A DNA stretch of 64,000 nt from Pseudemcibacter aquimaris (GTDB lineage Bacteria > Pseudomonadota > Alphaproteobacteria > Sphingomonadales > Emcibacteraceae). Location of the stretch: assembly GCF_028869115.1 (NCBI RefSeq), contig NZ_CP079800.1, positions 1,178,001 to 1,242,000 on the forward strand. Reading direction: 5' to 3'. Of this stretch, positions 27,555 to 35,116 are shown in pieces (position 1 is the first letter of the stretch; every line of letters starts with the position of its first letter). The translations under genes and the position numbers were made by a program. The notes under the pieces were generated by a model, which did no database searches, was not told the origin of the DNA, and was given only the letters and a program-made list of their open reading frames with translations.

Positions 27555-27717
27555 TTTTTATCAAAAAAATCGTTATTTTCAGCGGGCTTTAGGGTTATCT
27601 ATTTATAAAGGTTAATAAAAAGTTAAAAAAAGAACTTGCTAAATATATACCTTTTCTATACTTAACCTCGCTGATTAAGCCTTTTTATTACAGAATTGTG
27701 ACAAGGAAGATTTTGAA

Positions 27718-28104
27718 GTGATTAATGAGTATGAGTATCCCGCAGAAATGCCGGAAATACATATCGATGATAATATTGCTATTATTGATTTTGGCACTAC
27801 CATAATTACGCCAGCACATTTGGTGCATTGTTCTGCACAAAGACGAAAGTTAAGGCCGGGCGAAAAAATGCCAGTTATGTTAATCGGTGAATTTGCCACT
27901 GATATTTTTGGTGAAATCTCAAACCTTGGTAGTAATCCTTGGATCGTGGAAGTTACAAAAGCGGTAGCGCTCGTAGCAACAGCGAATATCGGATCTGTAA
28001 TCGGCGAAATTTACATGAAATTGCAAAATAACCCTTATCCGACAAAATTATTCAACGAAAGAAGCGAAGCAAAAGAATGGCTTTTAAGTCACGTTAATAT
28101 TTAA
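27718..28104 (+). CDS. STAS/SpoIIAA-like (DUF7793-type) protein
   Basis: 128 residues, soluble. A short N-terminal beta region (IHIDDNIAIIDFGTTI), then AHLVHCSAQRRKLRPGEKMPVMLIGEF, VTKAVALVATANIGSVIGEIYMK and a C-terminal TKLFNERSEAKEWL. The last two resemble the 'kA-x-A-x-x...s...g...N-x-F...P...lF-x-x-x-x-A-x-x-W-L' layout of small SpoIIAA-like proteins now called DUF7793. The function is unknown. The start is GTG, supported by AAGGAA about 9 bases upstream. It faces the hxlR-type gene tail to tail with a 4-base overlap. Confidence 0.6.
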   Translation: MINEYEYPAEMPEIHIDDNIAIIDFGTTIITPAHLVHCSAQRRKLRPGEKMPVMLIGEFATDIFGEISNLGSNPWIVEVTKAVALVATANIGSVIGEIYMKLQNNPYPTKLFNERSEAKEWLLSHVNI

Positions 28105-28469
28105 GCTGATTTTGCGTTTTCTCTATCGTAATTGTTTCTTGCTAAATAGACGCTGCTTGCATTTTCCTCATTCCATGTAACAAGTGCTTTGAAAACGGGT
28201 TGCAAAGAATTTGCAAGTTCTGTTCGTTCATATTCAACACGTGGTGGTATTTCGGCATATTGTTTTCTAATGACAAGGCCGTCTCTAATAAGCTCTCTTA
28301 ATTGTTGTGTGAGCATTTTTTGAGAAACGCTTCCCACCAATCTTTTTAATTCATTAAAACGAATTGGCCCATTTTGTAGATGCCAAAGAATTTCCGGCTT
28401 CCAACGTCCGGCAATGATTTCCAGAGTACCACCGATAGGGCAGGATGCATTTTCAAGTATTCTTACCAT
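28101..28469 (-). CDS. HxlR-family transcriptional regulator
   Basis: 122 residues, a single winged helix domain. It has CPIGGTLEIIAGRWKPEILWHL (the HxlR opening with its conserved N-terminal cysteine), RFNELKRLVGSVSQKMLTQQ (recognition helix) and VIRKQYAEIPPRVEYERTE (wing and the E-Y-x-L/R-T-x-x-G-like strand). HxlR/YodB-type regulators often sense electrophiles, quinones or oxidants through that cysteine and repress a divergent detoxification gene. Here the divergent gene is a pirin (quercetinase-like), with an inverted repeat between them. Confidence 0.93.
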   Translation of the reverse strand: MVRILENASCPIGGTLEIIAGRWKPEILWHLQNGPIRFNELKRLVGSVSQKMLTQQLRELIRDGLVIRKQYAEIPPRVEYERTELANSLQPVFKALVTWNEENASSVYLARNNYDRENAKSA

Positions 28470-28497
28470 TTTGTCATCTTTCTAAAATTATTTACAA

Positions 28498-28517
28498 TAG
28501 TTACCAAAAGGTACCTA
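28498..28517. promoter_or_regulatory. candidate HxlR operator
   Basis: An 8-4-8 inverted repeat, TAGTTACC AAAA GGTACCTA, matches at 7 of 8 paired positions. It lies between the HxlR start (28469) and a TTGACT hexamer (28519-28524) that may belong to the pirin promoter. Position and size fit a dimeric HxlR regulator acting on both divergent genes. Confidence 0.6.
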
Positions 28518-28590
28518 GTTGACTTTATATACTAATGGCTTACATGATCAATATCAAGAAAGAAAATTCTTAAGATTAAAGGAGAATATT

Positions 28591-29268
28591 ATGGGTATTG
28601 AAATTTTAAAAAGAGATGACTTGCCACTTGGTGGATTTGCAGGGCTTACTGAAAAAAGATTGATCGTTGATCAGAAAGTCGGTGGTTATGCTGATACATG
28701 GAATGGAATTGGCAGTTTAGTATATTTGGCTGATGCCAATTTCCAACCTTTCGGTGAAACGAGAATGCACCCACATAAGGAAATTGATGTGATTTCAGTT
28801 ATGGTCGAAGGAAACATAGCCCATGAAGGGTCACTTGAACATGGTGGATCATTAAGTAGGAACCAAGTACAGGTTCAACGCGCTGGCGGTGAAGGGTTTA
28901 AACATAATGAAATTAACCCTGATGATGTTGAAAATCGTATGATCCAGTTATGGGTATTGCCGGAAAATGCCGGCGAGCCAGCAAGTTACAAACTTTATAC
29001 ACCTGATGAGGGGAAACTAAACCGTGTATACGGCGGTAAAAGAGGTAACCCTGATTATATGGATAGTCATACCATTATGGAAATTGGTCTATTTAAAAAT
29101 GGTGAAGAGTTTAATGTCGATGGCGAAGCGATATTATATCTTACGCGCGGTACCATGTCTTTAAAAGGACAAGGGCAAATTACAGACGGTGATTTAATCC
29201 GTGGTAATGACCTCTCTTTTGAAGCAACCAGCGATGATGTGCAGGTTATCGTAATTCGTGAGGAATAA
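28591..29268 (+). CDS. pirin family protein
   Basis: About 225 residues, a two-domain cupin. The metal-binding pattern MHPHKEIDVIS (H-x-H) and the later HNEINPDD in the N-terminal cupin are typical of bacterial pirins such as YhhW, which have quercetin dioxygenase activity or act as redox-sensing co-regulators. The start is ATG 28591, supported by AAAGGAG; the longer open frame upstream has no such site. It is divergent from an HxlR-type regulator, a frequent pairing. Confidence 0.88.
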   Translation: MGIEILKRDDLPLGGFAGLTEKRLIVDQKVGGYADTWNGIGSLVYLADANFQPFGETRMHPHKEIDVISVMVEGNIAHEGSLEHGGSLSRNQVQVQRAGGEGFKHNEINPDDVENRMIQLWVLPENAGEPASYKLYTPDEGKLNRVYGGKRGNPDYMDSHTIMEIGLFKNGEEFNVDGEAILYLTRGTMSLKGQGQITDGDLIRGNDLSFEATSDDVQVIVIREE

Positions 29269-29290
29269 TAGATTTTCTTCTTTCTCTATC

Positions 29291-29329
29291 CTGGTCCATA
29301 AGCTAGTGTAACGCCAAGTTTTGGACCAG
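29291..29329 (+). promoter_or_regulatory. inverted repeat abutting the nitrilase ribosome-binding site
   Basis: CTGGTCCA (29291-29298) and TGGACCAG (29322-29329) are perfect complements separated by 23 bases. The right arm ends directly before the Shine-Dalgarno AAGGAG (29330-29335). It could be an operator or an mRNA hairpin that affects initiation of the nitrilase gene. No T tract follows, so it is not an intrinsic terminator for pirin. Confidence 0.4.
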
Positions 29330-29341
29330 AAGGAGAGAGGC

Positions 29342-30298
29342 ATGGATAAGTTAACAGTTGGACTGGCGCAGATGGCGCCTGTATGGCTTAACCGGGGAAA
29401 AATACTTGAAAAAGTGATTGATTATATCAATGAGGCAGGCGAGAAATCGCTTGAGCTTATTGCCTTTGGTGAAGCACTGGTTCCGGGATATCCATTCTGG
29501 ATTGAACCAACGGGTGGTGCAAGGTTTAATGCCAAGGACCAAAAAGAACTTCATGCACTTTATATGAAGGAAGCCGTGCAAATTGAAGCAGGTCATTTGG
29601 ATGCGGTTTGCGCTGCTGCAAAAAAGAATAATGTCGCCCTTTACTTAGGCATTATTGAGCGGGCAAAAAATCGTGGTGGCCATAGTCTTTATTGCACAAT
29701 GGTTTATATCAATAAAGATGGTGAAATTTGTTCCACACACCGCAAATTAATGCCGACCTATGAAGAACGTCTGACATGGTCACCGGGTGATGGCCATGGT
29801 TTAAGGGTTCATGAACTTGGTGCCTTTACGGTCGGTGGTTTAAATTGTTGGGAAAACTGGATGCCCTTACCGCGTGCGGCGCTTTACGGCATGGGCGAAG
29901 ATCTTCATGTGGCGATTTGGCCGGGTGGTGATCATAACACCCATGATATTACCCGCCATATGGCAAAAGAAGGCAGATCATATGTCATGTCCGTTTCGGG
30001 ATTGATGCGCGCAAGCGACTTTCCTGATGATACACCTTACCTTGATGAAATTTTGAATGGCGCAGGCAATAAAGAATATTTTGCAAATGGTGCATCATGT
30101 TTAAGTGCACCAAACGGTGAATGGGTCATTGAGCCACAAATCGGTGAAGAAGGGCTTTATGTAGCGGAAATCGATCATGCCCGCGTGCGCGAAGAACGCC
30201 AGAATTTTGATCCCGCGGGTCATTATTCAAGGCCGGATGTAACCAAACTGGTCGTTGACAGGCGTCGTCAGTCTACGATAGAAATTATAGAAGATTGA
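29342..30298 (+). CDS. nitrilase-type carbon-nitrogen hydrolase
   Basis: About 318 residues. The catalytic triad of the nitrilase superfamily is visible: E44 in FGEALVPGYP, lysine in HRKLMPTYEERLTW (about 134), and C169 in LNCWENWMPL. The CWEN-x-MPL form belongs to branch 1 (true nitrilases and cyanide hydratase-like enzymes), which convert nitriles to carboxylic acid and ammonia. The start is ATG 29342, with AAGGAG 6 bases upstream; a TTG seven codons earlier is unsupported. The gene is monocistronic as far as the sequence shows, and its natural substrate is unknown. Confidence 0.92.
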   Translation: MDKLTVGLAQMAPVWLNRGKILEKVIDYINEAGEKSLELIAFGEALVPGYPFWIEPTGGARFNAKDQKELHALYMKEAVQIEAGHLDAVCAAAKKNNVALYLGIIERAKNRGGHSLYCTMVYINKDGEICSTHRKLMPTYEERLTWSPGDGHGLRVHELGAFTVGGLNCWENWMPLPRAALYGMGEDLHVAIWPGGDHNTHDITRHMAKEGRSYVMSVSGLMRASDFPDDTPYLDEILNGAGNKEYFANGASCLSAPNGEWVIEPQIGEEGLYVAEIDHARVREERQNFDPAGHYSRPDVTKLVVDRRRQSTIEIIED

Positions 30299-30301
30299 TT
30301 T

Positions 30302-30317
30302 AAAAAAAAGGGGGGGG
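30302..30317 (+). repeat. A8G8 homopolymer tract serving as ribosome-binding site
   Basis: Eight A (30302-30309) are followed by eight G (30310-30317), two bases before ATG 30320. The G run is the only possible Shine-Dalgarno for the next gene. Tracts of this length can slip during replication, which would change the spacing rather than the reading frame. Confidence 0.55.
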
Positions 30318-30319
30318 AT

Positions 30320-31120
30320 ATGCTCAAAAATATAATATTTATATTCTGTATAATTGGTTTTCAAAATGTATTGGCACAAGGTCAGCTGACAGAAGAAAAC
30401 GATCTAAGTCCCGTAGAAGATTTACCAACGGAACTTGCAGAAACGAGAGGGGCAAAAATATATTTAAAAGATCAATATGCTTGGAAAGCATCAGATATTC
30501 TATTTAGCGACCCTAACCGTGATTTAAATAAATTACGAGGATGGATAACTAAAGATACACACAAGACAGCTAGTACTTATTTTATCGGAATAGAAGATGA
30601 TGGAACGTACTTTATCAAATATCAGGTGGATTTTGATGAATATATGAATGGTACGCTGGTTGAACCGATAGAAATCACTGAAGATATAAGTAATATGTTT
30701 GAAGCCAGAATGACATCTTTAATGTCAATGAAGAACATGTGTAGTCAGACATATAATTCTGTTGTGTTGGAAGAAAACGGGAAAATAATAATTTATTGGT
30801 TAGCAGGAACCAAAGTTCATGGCGAAATTCCAATAGGTGGCCATTACCGATTTACGTTTAATAAAGGTGAGAAAGATTTTATACGTAAAGAACGGCTTTC
30901 AAATTCTTGTTTAACGATAAGTCCTGAAAAGAATGAAGAAGAAATGGAAGCCGAACCAGTGATGACGATGTTTTCGCATGTCGTTTCAAAGAAGCCACAA
31001 GATGTACATATATTTTTGAATCTACTATATGGTGATATGAGCGTGTTGGCAGACGAAAAAATATATGTCCTTCAAAACGGCAGGGTTACTCATGAAATGA
31101 CAATGAATGTAGAAAATTAA
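30320..31120 (+). CDS. exported protein of unknown function
   Basis: 266 residues with a signal peptide (about 1-19, QNVLAQ). The mature part is mixed alpha/beta with two cysteines (KNMCSQTY and SNSCLTIS) that may form a disulfide. I recognise no domain. It is visibly A+T-richer than the nitrilase gene before it. The gene starts after an unusual A8G8 tract. A cyclophilin gene follows after 22 bases, so both may be transcribed together and act in the periplasm. Confidence 0.7.
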   Translation: MLKNIIFIFCIIGFQNVLAQGQLTEENDLSPVEDLPTELAETRGAKIYLKDQYAWKASDILFSDPNRDLNKLRGWITKDTHKTASTYFIGIEDDGTYFIKYQVDFDEYMNGTLVEPIEITEDISNMFEARMTSLMSMKNMCSQTYNSVVLEENGKIIIYWLAGTKVHGEIPIGGHYRFTFNKGEKDFIRKERLSNSCLTISPEKNEEEMEAEPVMTMFSHVVSKKPQDVHIFLNLLYGDMSVLADEKIYVLQNGRVTHEMTMNVEN

Positions 31121-31142
31121 ATATTATTGAAGGGGAAGAAAA

Positions 31143-31748
31143 ATGAAAAAGATATTTTTAGCCGTAATGGGATTGATGGTGGCAACTGTCGCAAACGCGC
31201 AAAATCCAAAAGTAAAAATGATTACGGAAAAGGGCGAGATTATCGCAGAGCTTTATGCTGATAAAGCGCCCATCAGTGTTGCCAATTTCCTGCGTTATGT
31301 AGATGCAAAAGGATATGACAATGCGACTTTTTTCCGTGCTGTGCGTATGGATAATCAAATTCAGAATAAAATCAAAATCGAAGTGGTTCAAATTGGTGTT
31401 GATGACAGTGTTGAACATTTTGATCCGATCCCGCTTGAACGGACCCGTGATACGGGCATAAATCATGTCGATGGAACGCTATCTATGGCCCGTGGTGGCG
31501 CGGATACGGCAACAGCATCATTTTCTATTGCGATAAATGAAAATCCAAATCTTGATTTTGGTTCCATGCGTGCGTCTGATGGTCAGGGATTTGCGGCCTT
31601 TGGTCGTGTAATTAGCGGTATGGAAATCGTTAGGGAAATACAGTTGGCCGAAACCGTCCCGCCTGCCGATCCTGATAATCTGGAATTTACGGCCGGGCAA
31701 ATGATTGTTAATCCAGTTGTTATTCATACGATAGAGCGTTTAGAATAA
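31143..31748 (+). CDS. exported cyclophilin-type peptidyl-prolyl isomerase (divergent)
   Basis: 201 residues with a signal peptide (about 1-19, TVANAQ). The cyclophilin domain is clear: KGEIIAELYADKAPISVANFLRYVD is the normal opening, followed by FFRAVR with the catalytic arginine, MARGGADTATASF, and DGQGFAAFGRVISGM. It departs from the usual pattern at two places: VVQIG instead of x-QGG, and ASFSIAINE instead of SEFFI. Activity may therefore be reduced. A closer match to the canonical form is encoded at 54023. It shares one base with the following acetyltransferase gene. Confidence 0.88.
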   Translation: MKKIFLAVMGLMVATVANAQNPKVKMITEKGEIIAELYADKAPISVANFLRYVDAKGYDNATFFRAVRMDNQIQNKIKIEVVQIGVDDSVEHFDPIPLERTRDTGINHVDGTLSMARGGADTATASFSIAINENPNLDFGSMRASDGQGFAAFGRVISGMEIVREIQLAETVPPADPDNLEFTAGQMIVNPVVIHTIERLE

Positions 31749-32254
31749 TGAACAAAACCGCACCGGTAGTTCGTCCCTCAACAGATGATGATATCGGGGC
31801 GGTTCAGCGTATTTATGAATATGAAGTGTTAAACGGCACGGCGACATTTGATAAAGTGCCGCCGACCGTAGAAGACTTAGTGATAAAAAGACAGGCAATT
31901 ATTGACCAAGGGTTCCCACACTTTGTGGCCGAAATAAATGACCTTGTTGTTGGGTATTCTTATGTTTCACTTTATAGACAACGTTCCGCATATTCACAAA
32001 CGGTTGAAAACGCGATTTATATTGATCCGGATTATCGGGGGCAGGGCGTCGCGTCTGCCCTGATGAAAGAATTACTGGATAAATGCCAAGAGTTAAATTT
32101 AAAGCAGGTTATAGCGGTTATTGGTGATAGTGAAAATCATGGATCTATAAAGCTTCATTCAAACTTAGGGTTTAGAAAAGTTGGAACCATGGAAAAGGTT
32201 GGGTTTAAATTTGACCGCTGGATCGATGTGGTTTTGATGCAAAAATCACTTTGA
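31748..32254 (+). CDS. GNAT acetyltransferase, phosphinothricin/methionine-sulfone type
   Basis: 168 residues. LNGTATFDKVPPTVEDL and VVGYSYVSLYRQRSAYSQTVE are hallmark segments of the Pat/Bar/MnaT group, which acetylate the amino group of phosphinothricin, methionine sulfone or similar amino acid analogues. The acetyl-CoA loop DPDYRGQGVASAL is at about 95-107, and SENHGSIKLHSNLGF is the C-terminal signature. Presence of this family does not by itself imply herbicide resistance. It is translationally coupled to the cyclophilin gene. Confidence 0.88.
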   Translation: MNKTAPVVRPSTDDDIGAVQRIYEYEVLNGTATFDKVPPTVEDLVIKRQAIIDQGFPHFVAEINDLVVGYSYVSLYRQRSAYSQTVENAIYIDPDYRGQGVASALMKELLDKCQELNLKQVIAVIGDSENHGSIKLHSNLGFRKVGTMEKVGFKFDRWIDVVLMQKSL

Positions 32255-32259
32255 TTTTA

Positions 32260-32745
32260 TCAATCAACTACCTTTTCGATTTCATCAATTATTAGACTTT
32301 CATGGTTAGTTGGCTTTAACTCTTTCCATCTATTTTTAACGTATATTACATTCAACGTGTAAATTATTATAGGCAGAATTGCTTCCAATACATCACCTAT
32401 TATTAGTTGAGAAAAAATAGAAATACCATATAAACCTAATCCAACAATCCAAGGCCATTTATATCTTTTATAAATAAACCAAGATAATGGTAAAAAGATA
32501 ACTAGGGTTAATACGAAAGGAATCAACATCAGCATGTTTGCGGTAGTTATTATGGATGTAATTAGCAATAATAGAATTGTTAAAGGATAAGAAACACCCA
32601 TGCTTATAGCATTAAAATATCCCCATCTGTAAGGCCTAGCAGTTGGTTCATTTTCGCGTAATTTTTTATTTAAATGAAAAGCGAAAAAAATTGGGATTAC
32701 AAAAATGATTAAAAGTATTAAAATCTGTGGAATGCTAGGTGACAT
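32260..32745 (-). CDS. hypothetical polytopic membrane protein
   Basis: About 161 residues with four to five hydrophobic segments, starting PQILILLIIFVIPIFF, and a charged C-terminal tail. I do not recognise the family. ATG 32745 is preceded by GGGGGG at a good distance; a TTG at 32757 overlaps that site and is rejected. The gene is strikingly A+T-rich. It ends 6 bases from the convergent acetyltransferase gene. Confidence 0.6.
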   Translation of the reverse strand: MSPSIPQILILLIIFVIPIFFAFHLNKKLRENEPTARPYRWGYFNAISMGVSYPLTILLLLITSIITTANMLMLIPFVLTLVIFLPLSWFIYKRYKWPWIVGLGLYGISIFSQLIIGDVLEAILPIIIYTLNVIYVKNRWKELKPTNHESLIIDEIEKVVD

Positions 32746-32811
32746 GTTTCCCCCCAATAATCGAAAATATCATAATAGAACCATAGTGATCCGCAAGATG
32801 TGAGTCAAAAA

Positions 32812-32910
32812 TTATTTTTTCTTGCGCTTTTTATATCTGGCTATCGCAACAGGGGTAAAGAGAACACCAGCGACAATAAGCACAATTAAAATTTTTACGA
32901 TAAACCACAT
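32812..32910 (-). CDS. very small single-span membrane protein
   Basis: A 32-codon frame reading MWFIVKILIVLIVAGVLF, then a short PVAIARY and a KKRKKK end: one hydrophobic helix followed by a strongly basic cytoplasmic tail. ATG 32910 is preceded by AGAGGA (9-10 bases upstream); an in-frame ATG at 32919 would add three residues but is too close to that site. The positively charged tail on one side of one helix is what a real inner-membrane small protein looks like. I know no family for it. It lies 66 bases upstream of the membrane protein gene on the same strand. Confidence 0.55.
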   Translation of the reverse strand: MWFIVKILIVLIVAGVLFTPVAIARYKKRKKK

Positions 32911-33105
32911 TGAATTCATTCCTCTTAATTCTTGGAAAATATAAACAGGGGACTGATATTGTCAACAGGCATAAGAGAAGTTCATAAACCGCTCAGGTCA
33001 TGCAGTTAAAAATAACATGAGGGACAAATGCATATCTGTAATTCTGGTGTCATAATATTCGTTATTCTAGATAAAAAAGTTTGATCTTATTGGGAGTTAT
33101 GAAAA

Positions 33106-34401
33106 ATGATCAAGGCTATTACCAATTTCATGTTTCTTTTTGTTATCGCAGTGGTTTTATCCGGCTGCGATGATCGACAAGAAATTGATGATAAATTCAC
33201 CATCGCCGTTATTCCAGATACGCAATATTATGTGGATTTTACCAGACAAAAAAATGAAGGTTATCCCATTAATGCCGCCGATCTGTTTATTCAGCAAATG
33301 GAATATGTTGCTGTAAATAGTGAACAAAATGGTGGTGAGATTGTTTTTACGACTGCCGTTGGTGACATATGGCAAAATTACGAAATCGGCATGGATGAAG
33401 CCCATAAAAAACGCGGTTTAAAACAATTGCCGCGTGAAACGAACTTGCCCGCGGAAAAGGTAAATGCCGGGGTACGTGATTTCGAACTTCCCTTAACCAA
33501 AAAAGGGTACGATATGATTGCCAGAACGGGGATGCCGTTCTCTGTGGCGCCTGGAAACCATGACTATCAATATTGGTGGACGGTTAATCCTGTGCCGAAT
33601 GATCCGGTGGCTACGGCAAAACTTATCGAAGAAAAGGCAAGGCCCAATACTCATATTGGCGGATATGATACTTTTAATGGCGTCTTTGGGCCGGATAGCC
33701 ATTATTTTAAAGACAAGGATTGGTATATCAGCAGCTTTAATGGTGGTGTTAATAGTGCGCAGATATTTGAAGCTGGCGGCTATCGCTTTCTACATTTTGC
33801 CTTTGAAATGCAGGCTGGGGATGATGTGCTTGAATGGGCGCAAGGTGTTATTGATGCAAATCCGGGGCTGCCGACAATTATGTCGACCCATGATTATTTG
33901 AATCCGCGTGGCGAAAGAAAGCCTGCATCACCATTGGATCTAGCAAAATATGACCCGCTTGGTCATAACAGTGCAGAAGACATCTGGAATGACTGGATTA
34001 AGAAAAATGATCAGATTTTTATGATTTTATCCGGCCATCATATTGGGCAATCAATTCGAACAGATAAGAATGAAGCGGGGCTTGAGGTTTATCAGGTTTT
34101 AAGTGATTTTCAGGGAAGAGGAAAAGTCGTTAATCAGGATGGTGATACAAAACGTCTGGATAGGACAGGTGATGGCTGGCTTCGATTAATGGAATTTGAC
34201 TTTAGCGAAAAAGTGCCACACATTAACGTTCGTACTTATTCGACATATTTCAAAAAATATTCTTATGAAGTTCCTGAATATGTTAGTTGGTATCGGGATA
34301 TAGAACAAAAAGGAATGAGCGATCAGGAATTTCTGAACGCAGATCATTTCCAAATCGAATTAAGTGATTTCAAACAAAGGTTTGGAGATCCAAGATTATA
34401 A
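33106..34401 (+). CDS. calcineurin-like metallophosphoesterase lipoprotein
   Basis: 431 residues. The N-terminus is a lipoprotein signal with lipobox LSGC (cysteine about 22). The metallophosphatase motifs follow: IPDTQYYVD (D-x-x), VGDIWQN (G-D), PGNHDYQYW (G-N-H-D), STHDYLN (H), and SGHHIGQ (G-H-x). It should be a membrane-anchored periplasmic phosphoesterase of unknown substrate. The next gene (gluconate-dehydrogenase-type subunit 3) begins 22 bases downstream, so they may form an operon. Confidence 0.9.
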   Translation: MIKAITNFMFLFVIAVVLSGCDDRQEIDDKFTIAVIPDTQYYVDFTRQKNEGYPINAADLFIQQMEYVAVNSEQNGGEIVFTTAVGDIWQNYEIGMDEAHKKRGLKQLPRETNLPAEKVNAGVRDFELPLTKKGYDMIARTGMPFSVAPGNHDYQYWWTVNPVPNDPVATAKLIEEKARPNTHIGGYDTFNGVFGPDSHYFKDKDWYISSFNGGVNSAQIFEAGGYRFLHFAFEMQAGDDVLEWAQGVIDANPGLPTIMSTHDYLNPRGERKPASPLDLAKYDPLGHNSAEDIWNDWIKKNDQIFMILSGHHIGQSIRTDKNEAGLEVYQVLSDFQGRGKVVNQDGDTKRLDRTGDGWLRLMEFDFSEKVPHINVRTYSTYFKKYSYEVPEYVSWYRDIEQKGMSDQEFLNADHFQIELSDFKQRFGDPRL

Positions 34402-34423
34402 CGTTGAAAGGAAATCAGGCGTC

Positions 34424-35038
34424 ATGACACATAAATTAAACCGCCGTACGATACTTGAGCGTATGGCGATGGTGACGGGTGGCGCTATTTCTTTAACAAT
34501 TGTCGCAGCATGTGATGGCGGAGTGAGTGTTCCGGACAATGTTGATGGTCTTGAACTTAAAGCATTGAATGAAGCACATCTAAATCTGATTGGTGATATT
34601 GCCGATATGATAATTCCAGATACTGATACGCTGGGTGCAAAATCAGTAAATGTACATTATTTGATCGATGAACTTGCGGCCAATTGGATGACCGCAGATG
34701 AAAAGGTGGATTTTCTCGCCGAATTAACAAGGCTGGATGAAAATATCAAAGCTAAATATGGGATGACTTTTTCAGAGCTTGATCAAGAAGGGCGTGGTCG
34801 CGTACTTGATTCATTGGGATTGGAAATGCTTGCGTCATCACAAGGTGGGCAAATACCTGGCTCTGCTAATATAGAAACAAGAAAGCATATATATTTGGAA
34901 CTTCGTGAACTAATTATATTCGGATATTACACATCCGAGGTTGGTGCGAGCGAAGAATTAAATTACGATCCTGTACCGGGTGAATTTAAAGGTTGTATTC
35001 CGCTTGAAAGTGTTGATGGTAAAGCCTGGTCTACTTAA
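34424..35038 (+). CDS. gluconate 2-dehydrogenase subunit 3 family protein, Tat lipoprotein
   Basis: About 204 residues. The start is ATG 34424 (AAAGGAAA upstream); it begins with a twin-arginine signal (NRRTILERMAMVTGG) and ends the signal with a lipobox-like VAAC. The mature part has the subunit 3 layout ending in YDPVPGEFKGCIP. In known systems this small subunit is exported together with an FAD-dependent GMC dehydrogenase (subunit 1) and a cytochrome c (subunit 2). Neither partner is encoded in this window, so it is an orphan next to a metallophosphatase. Confidence 0.82.
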   Translation: MTHKLNRRTILERMAMVTGGAISLTIVAACDGGVSVPDNVDGLELKALNEAHLNLIGDIADMIIPDTDTLGAKSVNVHYLIDELAANWMTADEKVDFLAELTRLDENIKAKYGMTFSELDQEGRGRVLDSLGLEMLASSQGGQIPGSANIETRKHIYLELRELIIFGYYTSEVGASEELNYDPVPGEFKGCIPLESVDGKAWST

Positions 35039-35116
35039 GTTAATTCGTACATAAAGCACTGTGATAACCGGGAAATGGTTATTCAAATATAAAAATGGGG
35101 AATAGGGGCAATAAAC

